Source of the DNA: Echinostoma caproni
Lineage: Eukaryota > Platyhelminthes > Trematoda > Plagiorchiida > Echinostomatidae
NCBI GenBank assembly: GCA_900618425.1
Contig: UZAN01039370.1
Span: forward strand, 77,103-141,102
Length of the DNA stretch: 64,000 bases
Reading direction: 5' to 3'
In this document: in pieces, positions 1 through 13,445 of the stretch
Numbering within the stretch: the stretch's first letter is position 1
How the letters are laid out: each line of letters opens with the position of its first letter
Made by a program: the position numbers and the translations under genes
Notes under the pieces: generated by a model
Seen by the model: the letters and a program-made list of their open reading frames with translations, nothing else
Databases searched by the model: none
Told to the model about the DNA's origin: nothing

Positions 1-1040
1 AGTATCGGAACGCCGTGATTGACTTTCCGGGAAGCGTTTACATGTTTATACAACAGCTTAGGGTTTGCGATAAACTTTCTCGCCAGCATATCATGATAAT
101 TCGTTTCCATACACATCGGTTACAGTGTGGAGAACGGGCGAATGATTGGCGATTGATTTGCGGCGACGTTCACCTGTTGTTATTATCCTAGTGTCAAATC
201 TGTTCGATCGTGAAGATTTGTCTCAACAGTTACATATACATGGTCATTGCACGACCTAATTCAGTTTGACCGTAACTCACTGCAAAGTGTTTGGAGATCA
301 GTCACATGCCACACAAAATTGCAAAATGCATAGTTTAAAAAAACCCGATCACCAGTGAAAATGCTCAGCGTGTGAATAAACAATACAAGTTAAATATGTG
401 AATACATCCAGAAATAAAACGTTCACATCAGTGTCCGGATAACAATTTTTATGAGACTGGTACCGACATGAAGTAAGAAACGCCAGACGTCACCAACAGC
501 GCCACGTAGATGACATTTTGTGAGATCGATTGTAATATCGGTTCCATACATATAACTGTAAAACTGAGCCAACAACTTTAGCAATATAGTTTCCAATTCA
601 AGCCGAAGAGAGTAAAATTCCAGAGTTGTGTATGTGTAACTAATATTTGCAATTCCATGGCTTGCAAATGAAAAAGAAACAAATATAATTCACTGTCTGA
701 CGGTCATCTAATCACTTTGACTTGATGAAACCTCAAGAAGCACTCAGGATGCGGGGATAAGCAAGCATATGCACCCCGATTCTGTCTGAATTTGGTTGTA
801 TCTGCTCTGCCCTGGTGGTAAAGATGGTTTCAGAAAACGTGTATTCCAAGATAGTGTTGAACTGAAGTGAACCGAAGGATCAAAGCCGGGCGAAATCGGC
901 ACGCGTCTTTTCAATAGGGACTGAGGCGTTAGAAAAATACCCTGTTACGAAACATATACCCAATGAATGCCACTATATAATATTATTGTTATTTCATTGA
1001 CTTGCAATTGAAGTCGCCAAATAATTTACTAGCACATATC

Positions 1041-1058
1041 CCAATTGGTACCAATTGG
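1041..1058. repeat. 18-bp perfect palindrome with two CCAAT cores
   Basis: The bases CCAATTGGTACCAATTGG read the same on both strands. The site contains two CCAATTGG units around a central GTAC. No gene lies next to it, so a regulatory role is not supported. Confidence 0.9.
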
Positions 1059-4000
1059 TGCTTATTCCGATGCATTGCGATTATTTATAATTTATTCATG
1101 GCTACTCCCCAAACACCACTATGTTAGTCACTCGAATGGTATTAATGGGACTGGGAATGTTCTCAAATTTGTATCCTCTTTCCTAATACTGCATTTTGTG
1201 ACCACATGCTTTCAAAGACTATTGTTCATGAAATTTCATAATTCGTGTAACATTTCTTTCCACCCAATAAATGTTCAGATCATCGAATTCGATCGATGAG
1301 GATTCAGGGATCATAGAGAACCCCGTATTAAGCTATACCATAATTTCAAGTAATTCACAATTCAATTTCTGTACACAAAATGCTGATACCATCTTTCAAA
1401 ATAAGCCATTAAATTGACCGACCTCCACTCACTAAAACCAAGGGTGAAACCAGTGCGTCACTGACCCACCAAACCGATATTCCTACACTGGCTTGACACA
1501 GCATATGGATAAAGTGTCCTTTTTCACTCCGGAAGGGCGTAGAAAATCATGTGGTCAATAGGGGTAGAAAATCGTGCGATCAATTAACCAATGCGGTGGA
1601 TTGAACGAATCAACCACAGGTCTCGCCCTTTGATTGAACAAGCAGTTACTAAATTCTCTAGGTAGTTTGCAACATCAATTTGTTAGTTTATTAGATCAAT
1701 TTCATGATGAGAATTCGTCCCCTGGAACTCATGATAAGAAAACAAATTGATGAGCGAGTTCGTTTCTAATACTACATCATTATGCCAATGCACAACTATA
1801 AATACAACCGAGCTTCGTTCTGGTAGACGCTGCGGCAGTTGTTACCAACATGTTATCAACTGATTGAATAGTTTGATTGGTGATCGGAAAACGTAACCGG
1901 GTTGTAAATGGAATCAAGTGTTCGGTCTGGATACCATAATAAAAGTTGTTGTCATGAACGATTTTTTTCAAACCTAGTCTTCATATGACAGCATCCATGC
2001 TAAGTCCATTGCTATACCTACCCTTCAAGCTGAAAAATATGCATTAAGAATAAATAAAGCGGCATACATGGAAGGACCCGGGCTTTAATGTAATTTTCCT
2101 CACTTATATATTCAAGCTAAACGTAGCGATTTAAGTCGACATTTAGGCCCGAGTATGTTAATTGGCAGAACGTTTGATCTAGTTGCGACTCGCTTTCTAA
2201 CTGGACCGATCTACGTCGGTCAACCCTCAACGTGTATATAACGTTCCCAGTGAAAAACAATCAAATACCAATAAACAGACTCAGTTTTTGCTTTGCTTGT
2301 CCATATATTGTTTTATTCTCAATCATTGCGTGTTTCATTGTGTCACCGTCCATCGGCATCTTGATCTTTCTAATTTTACAAACGTGCATAATAAATTGGA
2401 AAGGAATTCACATGTCACCATTTTTGATGATTTTTTGTAAAAAGATGGAATTTGTTTTGTATTTCGGGTCGGTTGTCCGTCTACAGGCAAAACATTTTTT
2501 ATCTTACAGATTAAACCAAGTAACCCTTTTGACTGCTCTCGGATGGGAGAATTTTCTTTGACGGGCATCTGGATGAAACACTTTCACAGCTATGACCATA
2601 AAATCTTGAAAAACCGAAAACATTCACTTATGTTATGGAGCTTACTAAAGACTGCATGATAAAGTATTGTACTTGAAAACGAAACGGAAGAGACAGTCAG
2701 TATTATTCTACTAATCCGTATAAATTTCACCTGGAGACCAATGAATATGGGCGAGTCAAATTAGTGCGTCGAGTGCTGTACTAGTTCGATTAATTAGAGT
2801 TTCCTCAGAAGTGAAGTCCAAAAATATGTGCAAAATAGATCTGTTGCGCCCGGAATACGTAGGAGTATTTATCAACATCCATGTTGGGTATTACCAAAAC
2901 CAATTCCGACCTAATGGGTTAACAGCCACTGTTGGAGCTGGACTCCTCTATATGGCTGCAGTATACTTACGTGCTCTGTGCGCATATTCATTCACTGTTT
3001 AAAGGAAAATCGGTTTCATCAATCAAAAGGTATTTGAAGTTTCACGGTTTATATGGTAGAACAAGTTGGGTTGGCTCGGGATGTTATGAAAAAACGAGGA
3101 ACATTTTCCAAGCTTACACAGTAGTTGATAAATAAGTTTGCAGACCTAATTTATCGATTTGAGCAGGAGATGCCATATCAGAGCATAACGTTCTAGGTCG
3201 CTTATTGCAAACTAACACCGATCGCTTCAGCTCGGCTACTTTACTGGTTAAGGCTAAGCTCAGTGTTGCAGCCCATTCAAATGAACTCTATTTACTCTCC
3301 ATATGTCATGCTTTATTCAATCAGTAGAACCCATGTGACGGTTTAGTAACATAATCAATCGAGAGACTACTAATAGAAGGTGAGTTGTCGTACTCTAAAA
3401 ATCCTTCGACGTTGCGTGATGTTACAAAGTATCATATTGACCATATGGTGAAAGTATTCTTGTGAATGTATTTAAGTGCAGGAGAGCTGCAAGGCTGGAT
3501 CGCAAAGAGGAGCGTTACAAGTGCAGTTCTTAACCCGAGGAATAACATGTGTTGTTTCATAAACTTCAGTTGCGTCTAAACTAAATAGCATTCATGGACC
3601 CATCTGACCTTAATCGGTTGTCCCTAGAACAACTAAGAGTAGAGGTGCAGCACGGCGGACATGAAAAGGGGAGCTAATTTGGGAATGTGCCGTAAGTTAT
3701 TCAAGGTGCCTTGAAACTACGCAACAACTCATAGCAGTGATAATATGTAAGTTGTAAATTTCTATTGAATCAGCAGCCCTGAAAAGGCGATATTGTTCGG
3801 GATTACCTGACAATATTATACATTTAGCGCTTTTGTTGTCGCGTGCCAACAACGCTGAGTGCACCAGCTGTAACTGCAATATGAAACCGCATATACGTCG
3901 GTGATCCAAGGTTAGTAACTCCAATCTGTAGTGGCATTTAAAGAGTCACTATGGCCTATGAGTAGCCAAATGCTACCATTGGTATCTGTTTATTAAATTA

Positions 4001-7000
4001 AGTTCTCGAACACAGTATGTGGATCATGGGTGATTTCGGTGCAGGGGGTCATACACCTTTGTTTTCTCGGATGGATGACAAAATTATACGTGAGTGAANT
4101 GAATAAGTTATATAAATCAAACGTCATGGTGAAATGGAATCATCTATTGTCTCAACAGTGCAGGGGAAACACGAATCCCGTTGTTACCGAATGCAACAGG
4201 CAAAGCATGAACGAGCTGTGACAAAACAGCTAAATGCAATCAGGTGTTGACATTCATCCGTATTAGGAAGTACTGAATAGCTTCTATCAGATTCGAAAAT
4301 GCAATGAATCCAGTTGGTTAGGTTTGTATTACGTCATACTTCAGAATTGATTTCACAGATATTCATTTTTCGGATTATATCTCAGGTCCTACAAGTGAGT
4401 TATTTTTGCTTTCGTATTGTGGTTGATTGCTTGAAAGATATCGACAATCAATACAGTTGTACTGTCAAAGAGAAGAGAATGCGGTTCCTTTTGTAACTAA
4501 TGATTCCAACCTGTCGAGTTACATAAAGAAACGCACACAAAAATGTGTTCCGGTTCCCGTCAGAGAAATGCCACACACCAGATGGCATTTATTAGGATAA
4601 CAGGAACTTATGAATAACTAACGAATAAAAGTTATCCTCAAGGTGGTTCATCTTACATCAGGAGATACCATTTCGTGTGGAAAAAACTTATAACAACCGG
4701 TCGTCTCTCTATGGAGTGTGAGCGTGTTGGTTGCTCACAGCGTTGAACAACAATAGTGTGCAAACGGAAAAGGATATCCCGCACAATCTTTTTTGACGGC
4801 ACACGTATCTGAAAGAAATCCGCCAAAAATTGTTCTGACCACATTGCTAATTAAAATTACCCCGAGAAACTGTTCTGTTACCATGTTAGAAAAACCGATA
4901 AGAATTCATATACCTATTAATTTTCTATGTCCACCAAAAACGAGCAAAATGGGTATAACATTTTTTGTCCATCACTTCCCCTTTGATGATTTTCGTCAAC
5001 CCGATCAAATCCCGTGTCATTGCTCTGACTTTGACAAACAACGGTGCAGTTTACGCGCTCACACTGTATGGGATTGCGTACCGAAACGAGAATGCGCACT
5101 ATTCAATTACCATGAAATAATGGATCAAATTGTTATACAAAAGAAGATGTGTTCATATTTTACTAGTGCCATCAATGTGATCTTCAAGCCATCTACTCAG
5201 TGAGAAAAAAAAGTAAATTTGTGGAGGTTTTCTTTGCAGATTTTATAACTATCAGTTACCTTTAAATAAAAGCTAATGCCATGAAAAATATATTCTGCTT
5301 ACCAATGCTCGTCGTATTCCAACAGATTATTTTCTTATCTAAAGAATAACGTGCATAATAAACATCAATATACATGATTCACTTTGTAAGGAACACTTAT
5401 GATGTGATTTCCGATGAAAATGGGAAAGTTAATGCATCAGAATGTAACCGTAAAGAAATTGCTTTGATTTCCAAATATTATTCAACCCGCGACAAACAGA
5501 CAGTAAGGAATTACGATGATTAACCTGTTCACAGACTTTACAGTTTCGTCACTTGTATTATAGAAATAGTGGTAAAAAATCGTTTCTCGCATATCAGACG
5601 TACCGAATTGATATAATGTCCCTTGCCAAGAGTGTCACTTTATTTACAAGCGTTTTTCAGATCCAGCGGAAATGATACCCGTAATACTTTAGAAAAGGGT
5701 TTCTTATTAGAAGCTTTTGGTTCTTATTTAGGTTGTTTTCCATTCAGTTAGTCTCTGACCAAGCATAAAAAGTGGTTCTTCCTCGGTCTGCAAAAGTGGA
5801 TATTTGGTCTGTCACCCTATTACACTTCGTGTTGTTGCGTCTTTTATCCACTGCTTTTCATTGGAGTATGATGATTATCCAATTCCATTTGTTCAGCTGA
5901 TCAAAGAATATCACACCGCGATAAATTCTTTCTCGAGTATTGATACAGATTACACAACGATTTCAATTCATAGGGAATCGAATTTTTCCCTTCTTGATGA
6001 AAAAATGGTCAACATGCCAGGGTGCACTTTTGTTGGAATTGCTCTGTAAAAACGATGGTTGCATAGCTGCCTGATCACCAGAGAAATCAATTTATTCAGG
6101 GCAATATGATAAGTTCAGGCCAGGGCGTAGGGACAACAGGCTTCTCCACTCGTTGCATGTCACCGTTGATTGTTTAAAATGTTAGTGCAATGATGATATC
6201 AAAATAACAGATCCGGTGTTCGATGAAGGTCACCAGCTAGCTGCCTCGTCCTCATGTAGACTCATAACCACCTCGGAACATCTTGTCAGATTTAGAACAT
6301 GTGACCTTTTGGCCGGCCTCAGTTGGCTGAACAAATCAATAAAGTTTTGCAATCACAATAATTAAATTAAGAAATACCACTATTTGAACCGGAATCGGGT
6401 ATTCCTTCTATAAACATAAGAATCACTGTTCAAAGGACATCGAATTTGAGCAAAATCACTGCAAAAATGTACCACAAATACCTTACTCGCAAAACAGTGG
6501 ACTGAGATTTCCAACAGAAGTTGCTTTTGCACCCCGTCCACTATTCCATTTCCATGGAGATGCAGTCAGTGTGGTTTGACGGGTACTTACACTGATGAAT
6601 ATCAAAAGTGTGGAATGCAAAATTGGGTATCATTCAGGTTACCGATAACCGAGAGCTTTTATTATTTGCATATTTTATAACACGGCAAGTCAGAATGGAA
6701 CGTTTCTTCTGATAAAATGCTATAATCCAAGCAACTTTTAATTCGACATTTGATGCAGAGCTATATTATATTTTATCAACAGTATTTTGGTGCAGCAACC
6801 AAAGGAAAGTAATGGGAACGCAACTTATAATGCTATACAACGTTCCCTGCAGAAAATATAACACTTCTTCNGACATTTGTACGCTCACACAAAACATCTC
6901 GCTTGGTAAACTATCCAGAACAACAGAAACCTGGAATTTTTTGTTAAAATGTAGAGCATTTACGTCTGATGATAGAGTGACGGGTATCCGTACGGAAGCG

Positions 7001-10000
7001 TAAGATTGTTCTACAACTACCGTTCAAAGATGGTGAATTGTGCGATTTCTTAGAAAACTATGTTCGTCGAACAAACAAAATTTCAATACAGTTGAACCAG
7101 TTAACATTTACACGTGTGAAAGAATATCGCTTTCTTCGGTTAATCGATCACTTTGAAAATATGCCTAATCCCATCAATAGTACCAATTTTTCTGTGAGCG
7201 CTCGGCCACCTAGCTCGGTAGAATCGAGTGGCAGCTTAGACAAAGAATACCGAACACATCGCCTTTTCGGTAAACTTATCTGACGAATCAAGCAGGATTG
7301 GCGAGGGTTAAAGGCCATCCAAACTCCACACAACACCATTATTGGTCGTACGTCATGTGTTAAAGATTGTACGTCAATTGAACGCGACCACAGTAATCAA
7401 AAGTGCTCTCTTCATGTAAAATTCCCGGTGATTGCCAAACATAGTATGGAAACCTAAAACGTTCCAGCAAGTCATGTCTTGTGAGGAAGATGGTTAAATG
7501 TAACCCTACCAGCTCGTTCATAGTAACGGTAACTTCATAGTTTTTAATATACGTTTTGACTGCACTTACGCCGGAAGAGATAGAGCAAACTATTTGTGAA
7601 AATAACTTGTGCAACACTAGGCTGTTTTGTTTTCAATTCAAACTCCAACAATGTTTGCAAGAAAAAAGCCCCTTCGAGATCCGTTGGTATCACAGCACGA
7701 TGATTTTTTAAACAATCGGATGGATTGGGGAAGACACTCTCCATGGTTGTTTTTGTTTGATGTGGCACGTATCCACTCGCAGTTGATTTCAAAACATGTT
7801 TGCCACGGCACGACTCGTTAGGTAAATGAAAGTAAAAGTCAAGCATGGTATTGTTGAAAGATGTAGTACCCTTGCAGTAAATTCTGTCCAGATTGGATTT
7901 GTAACTCTCCTATTTTCCTGGTCGATCAAGGTGGTTGCAAAATACTACTGCACAGAAATGTTCCTTACCGAGTAATTTTCAATGAAATCCCAAATTTCAT
8001 GAGAGAAACGGCTAACTATATGGAGCACATCACGGTCATGACGAACTCCATTCAAAACCCAGGGATATAATTTGATAAGTGACCTTCATGATGAGAACGC
8101 GAAATAGGTTGCAGAATGACAGCTAATAATCGAAAATTGTCAATTAAATTTACGGAGTTTTTTCAAAACTGGTAAACACAAAATGAGAATTGTCTGGCGG
8201 ATTTAGTCAGACATATCGTTTGTGCAACAAGAAATTGGCTGAGTTTGGATATATGGATACCCTCGACTTTCATCAGACAACAAAATATGTAGATAATTTG
8301 TTGAATACATGCTGAAGTTTACTACAGATTTAAGTTCAAATAAAAAGTGTGATTTTGGGAAGAACAGTCAAAAATGCCTGAAAGTATGAAAACTATTTGG
8401 AATCTTTATATTATCTGTATAATTGGGGACACGATTGGGAAGTTTGAAGGCCTAATCACTCGTATATAAGAATAGACTGGTATTGCCTCAGTGAAGCACC
8501 TTTTTACATCCCCAAATCATTGGGCGAGAACGAAAATGGTAACCGGCAGCATTTACGGCAGATCTTAATGATATGCGAGGAAATGAGAGAGGATATTGGG
8601 GAACAACAAGCAATGGTAGCAGCCGAATTAGAGCGGTATACTCAGTCAATTTTAGTATGATGCATGCGACCGTTTTTGCCCAACGCGTGAACGCGTAGGT
8701 TGTTCTGATAATGATGACAGCTACTTTACTCCATTGCTCACAAATGAGGTGGGTACAGTAGGTCTCACTGGGAAAACCAGTGTTATCATTAGACAAAGAG
8801 AGAGTTAAAGAAATGTTGTATCATTTAGGATTGGGTAAAGCTAAATTTAAAAGCACGGATTTTATACATATAATGCCCTAAATTGGCATAACTAATCAAT
8901 ATGGTAAGTTTACCAGATTGGCATTTCAGCAAGCCTTTGAGTTCGCTTAAGGTGATTAAACTTCCTGAAATCAAAGATTTGAAATCTTGTTGCAAAACTC
9001 ATCTAGACGAATGAATATGAAAATCTGTCGATTTTCTATCAGATTCGCATATTTCTGATGAAGTTGTACAATACCGTTACGTGAATAATATCTTAGTCGT
9101 ATTTGTCGGAGTACCCATTTGGAAATATCTTGGGCTGAACGAAACACTTCACATATACAAATGAAGGCGTGAAACGGATCGGCATAAAGGAAACTCGTAG
9201 GAATTTTAACCGTTCAAAATAGTCTATCAACAAGAAAACGTAGTCGTAAATAGATGTCCAGATTGTGCTCATGTGGATCGTACTCAATGTGACCACCAAA
9301 TGAATTGTTGCAGTTAACCTATAACACCCAAAGTTGTATATCAAATAACTGTTCTATTTTCTTTCACAAAACTTGTTTTGCTGAATTTAAAACCTAAAAT
9401 TATTATAACATCTTCATTATTGCCTTTTGTCCTTTGAGTGTTGATATGTGTTCTTCAAGCACCAATTTATAAGTAGGAAATAATTTGGAATGAACCGGTG
9501 TAGGTCATCAGCACTTTAACCGATATCAGTGAGCAACTGACTGTCTGCCCATGATCAAATAATTCAATAGCTGTCTGAGCTACAGGGTCAGTTAAAGAAA
9601 ATCAACCCAACTGAGGATCATCGGTGTATTGCATGGATGTTTAGGAAATTGTGCGATCGCTATTTGAAGGAACTCTGCCTTGTGGTTTCAACAGTCACTG
9701 GTCCTGCTTACGGTTAATGCAACCACTCAAAGTTATGGATCACACGATTCATCGGCGCTCGGTAACACATATGTCGGAACAAACAGTTTGGTGACAGAAC
9801 GCGTTCTAGTACATTGATCCAACGATACCTGGTTCGTTTAATCAATCAAGTGGACAATATGAACATATGTTCATAGATGAATTGGAAGCATCCGCTTCAT
9901 TGGACCTATTATTTCGAAAATTATCGAAATCTGATCACTCACTGGTTTATTGGCTGCAGGTGTTTTAGACGCCTGAGCTGTTACCATCCACAACAGAACT

Positions 10001-11252
10001 TGGAATGTATTCAGATGATCAGGTTTTTGTAAGAGTTTACTGCAATACTCACGCCTGCATGCAGTCTGGATGGGTGGAAGCTCGATGGAGTGCTGCACTT
10101 AAACGGATGATAGGAGATAGTTACATTCCAAGAAAACTCTAATCAATCACAAACGACTACATGTTTTAAGTTTCCATGGAGTTTTTTTCTCTGATGTTTT
10201 TGTAATACAGTTTACGTGTTCGCTTGCTGCACGTCAAGTAAAGGAGGCATTTGATTTCAGAATGCGCGATCGAATAAGGCTTTACTTGCCTGTCCCCAAA
10301 TCTGTCACCCTCTTAACCAAATGCGATTGGAATGTATCTACACAGCTGATATAACTACTACGAAGTAGTTGAACTCAGTGCATCTGGTGATCATAATCCT
10401 ATTTGTTGTTCTCATAAAAACCTTATATAATTCGTCATACCACATGCCAGGTTAGATAGTCAACCTTCAGAACAAGACATGAAGTCCTCACATTCACAGA
10501 AGGGTTTTCCACTGAGAAGATCAAGTAACAAGTGGCTTCAAGTTACTTGTGAAAAAAACTCAGCAATGTAATCGCTTTTCGAATGCAACTTGCTCTGGGT
10601 TTGATAAAGACAATAACGTATTTCCTGAGCGGAAAAAACAATAGATCTGTATGAAATATTATCGTTCCAAAAATTTAAACACAAAATGTTTCTCACAGAC
10701 TTTTTAAAAGCACATCAGAACATTGTGACACAACCTTATCTCACAACATTCCATTCCATGAACAAATGTTTACCATAAACATAGATATATTAGCTTAAAA
10801 AAGAATTTGTAGATAACTATCACACTGAGTACTATGTTTGCTAATATAAGCATTCAGTTATTTGGAGTTTTTAAAACCAGGAGAAGTTTAATGTAATCTA
10901 AACCAAGGCAGGAGCACAGCTAGGGAGATACTAACATATCGACAACGACAAACAAAGTTTTCAAAGTTTTCGTGAATATCAACTATATAATTCTGATTTT
11001 AAAGAAGTGGACAAAATCCTTTTACAATTAATTGTGACATGTGAGAAGCAAACTGTCCGGAAACAAATAATAATTTGAAGCAGCTCAAAATTTTCAGGTC
11101 TGGCGTGATTTCTTAAAACGATACAGTAATGTTTTTCCGATGAATAACGATCCATGGTTTGCATGATGCGAACCGGCAAATCCTGTCCTTGTACGTCCAA
11201 CCAAACGGACAAGAAATAAACGAGTGATTTTGTGCGAGCAAAGCTCATTATT

Positions 11253-11272
11253 TGGTCACGTGCACGTGACCA
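11253..11272. repeat. 20-bp perfect palindrome with two CACGTG E-boxes
   Basis: TGGTCACGTGCACGTGACCA is fully self-complementary and holds two overlapping-phase CACGTG hexamers, the core bound by bHLH-type transcription factors. It sits in the middle of a 138-codon minus-strand frame that I regard as chance. There is no neighbouring gene to assign it to. Confidence 0.85.
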
Positions 11273-11794
11273 TCTCAGAACAATAAAGCGAGCTGAATCA
11301 ACCAGGCAGGAACGCGGCGGTATAAGAGAATGGTGAACGTGACAGAAATGTTCGGAGCGTTTTAACTCAAGTTGAGAATTGTTTTGCTGATCCAACTGAA
11401 TGGAGCATCTATTTACTCACTGGGTTGTTGATGTATTCGAGTGCAATCAGAAAATGATTAATTGCAAAACTTTGACGGAAACCAGATCGACGTGGAAAAA
11501 GGGGACGAAATATTTCAAAAGGTTGAAGCATTCTGTACATTAGTTGATGCATTGAAAGACTGAAACAAATTCAGATATGATCAAACTCGAGTTTGTTGCC
11601 GCTTACAGATATAATGTTAAAGAACGTAATCGCCATGCTCAAATCTCCTGAGCTCCAACTAGTATAATTTATCGCCATGTAAAGATGAATTCCGTTATCT
11701 GGCAAGAGTGATTTTCGAAAAATACATTATTGTTGAATAAACACATTGTTCCGACTTTTATGTATATAATCAGGTATTCTGCAGGTAATAGGGT

Positions 11795-11818
11795 TGCAGT
11801 TATGCAGTTATGCAGTAA
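11795..11818. repeat. Three tandem copies of an 8-bp unit
   Basis: The unit TGCAGTTA occurs three times in direct succession, the third ending AA instead of TA. It is a short microsatellite-like duplication. Confidence 0.85.
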
Positions 11819-13220
11819 TTGCTGCGGTTCGTCGAAAATCAAGTTAATAAAATAATGAATATTGCGAGCTGGTGTGACGAAGGTTGGTATTTGAGAATGT
11901 CCATTTTTAAATTTAAATGCCAATGAACGCATACGTTTTCCGAAAGGTTGCACAGATACACTGACGAGTTTCAACGTTTACATCTGAAGGAGTAGGAATA
12001 CAGTGAGTTGTGCCTAAATAATCGTGCGTTTTGATTGATCCAGGGTTTGTTTACCTGTATATTTCTGGTGCATTGTTACCAAGGACAATATAGTTATTTA
12101 CGTGTTCAGGAATTTCTATCTGTTGCAGAGGTATAAATGATGACGAAACATAAATTTTGATGACTCGTGTGTTTTCAACCGCCAAAGATGCGAAATTCCA
12201 AAACAATTTGTTATTAAAAGCCATAATTAACCCCAAGAGAAAAACATTATCCTAAACTGAGAAAAGTGGAAGTTCAAGTCGCTCTAAAGCCACACACGAA
12301 TTCAAACTGTGTCAAGTCTAACTGAGAAAAGAGTTACGGAACGTGCAATAACCAAAAGATGCAACACCGGGTTTGGTTTATCCCTTCGGTTCTGTTCAGC
12401 ATTTGACTGTTCCATGATCTCTTTGCGTCAAATATTTCAATTTTAAATAATTTTCTACTAGGCCTTTGGTGGGAATGTTTAATACCGATCGCTTTCTGGA
12501 TTAAGAGCCTGAACACGAGCAAGGTCGGCACGCGTACAAATATATGGTTGCGGCCACTTTTAAGGCACAAGTTGCCACACACACGCAAACGTGACAAAAG
12601 TGAACCGTGATTTTCTCTATCGAAAGAATACTTAAATATATTGACGTAATTTGCGCAACCATCCCGGGAGCGAGTAAATGAGAACAAATAATCGGTATTT
12701 CGTTTTTCTTTTGCAATCATGCGCCAGATTTCCGAGATGTGTTCAGCAAAACAATTAGTTGCACTAGTTATAAAAATAAATCACTGTCAACAAGAACTTT
12801 TAAAATAGTCTATCTGTTGAGGTTCCACGTCCAACGGTATGTCAGCGGCTTATCAAAAAGTATAATGTGAACACACTAACAAGAATAACGGAGGATCGGA
12901 GTAGAAAGCAAATGTAAAGATCGAAAACTAAATTTCGTTTGTTTCAGCGTATATCGGGAAGGGTAAACGACAGCAACCTAATGAAAGCCGGTTATTTCAC
13001 CTCATGTAGTAAACAACCATCGTTATGGGTAGGAACCCGATTGATTCTATGGGTATACAGTGCACTTGTAACATGGCGGAAATAAAACATATTTAAAAGT
13101 TCATTTGATCCGAAAAATCCTTCCGAGATTTTGCAACCTGTTATTCATGGTCAGCTTTCAGTAGATATGGAATTTTCCTCACAGTCGGCAGAAGAAATTA
13201 ACGATGTCTGCTGTAGTGGG

Positions 13221-13440
13221 TTTATTTTTTGATTGATTGATTATAACTGACTATTCTTTGAACTTTATCTTCACGCATATTTCTCGGTTCTTCCAGTCAT
13301 CCATATACTCCGAAGTACCAGAATTGAGATCTCTCCTATTAGAGTTCATCTGTAGTGTATATCCGCCGTCCCGTCCGGGCTTTGAACTGCGGCCCCATCG
13401 CATGGAAACCCTGTGTGTTACCACTGTGTCAACCAGCTCA
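13221..13440 (-). mobile_element. tRNA-derived SINE, copy A
   Basis: On the minus strand the element starts with a tRNA-like pol III head. The A-box-like segment TGACACAGTGGTA lies at 13419-13431 and the B-box-like GCAGTTCAAAGCCC at 13377-13390. About 130 bp of body follows. The tail at 13221-13244 is made of AATC repeats followed by an A-run, as is usual for SINEs copied by a LINE partner. The region matches copy B at 42515-42705 along its whole length, with the same spacing from A box to B box to the near-terminal ATAGTCAGTT. The pol III head and the tail are seen; the family name and the partner LINE are unknown. Short minus- and plus-strand open frames crossing it are not genes. Confidence 0.78.
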
Positions 13441-13445
13441 TTTGA

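Larger units (their letters stand above)
1..13220. other. AT-rich DNA, no gene recognised
   Basis: I see no gene, RNA gene or recognisable transposon here. Open frames at 4793-5203 (+, 136 codons), 10979-11395 (-, 138 codons) and 12334-12720 (-, 128 codons) have no domain or compositional bias that I recognise. Their lengths are about what chance gives in 64 kb at roughly 61% A+T. Small structures inside this block (palindromes at 1041 and 11253, a tandem repeat at 11795) are listed separately. Ambiguous single bases occur at 4099 and 6871. Unrecognised small exons or diverged repeats may be present; without an alignment I cannot exclude them. Confidence 0.6.

Noticed and set aside
2232..2561. 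Hydrophobic 109-codon frame resembling a membrane protein
   Set aside because: Ile/Phe/Leu-rich products arise easily from T-rich DNA; no conserved motif, splice context or neighbour supports it.
4793..5203. 136-codon Cys-containing plus-strand frame
   Set aside because: Length is near chance expectation, it starts without an ATG and there is no recognisable domain.
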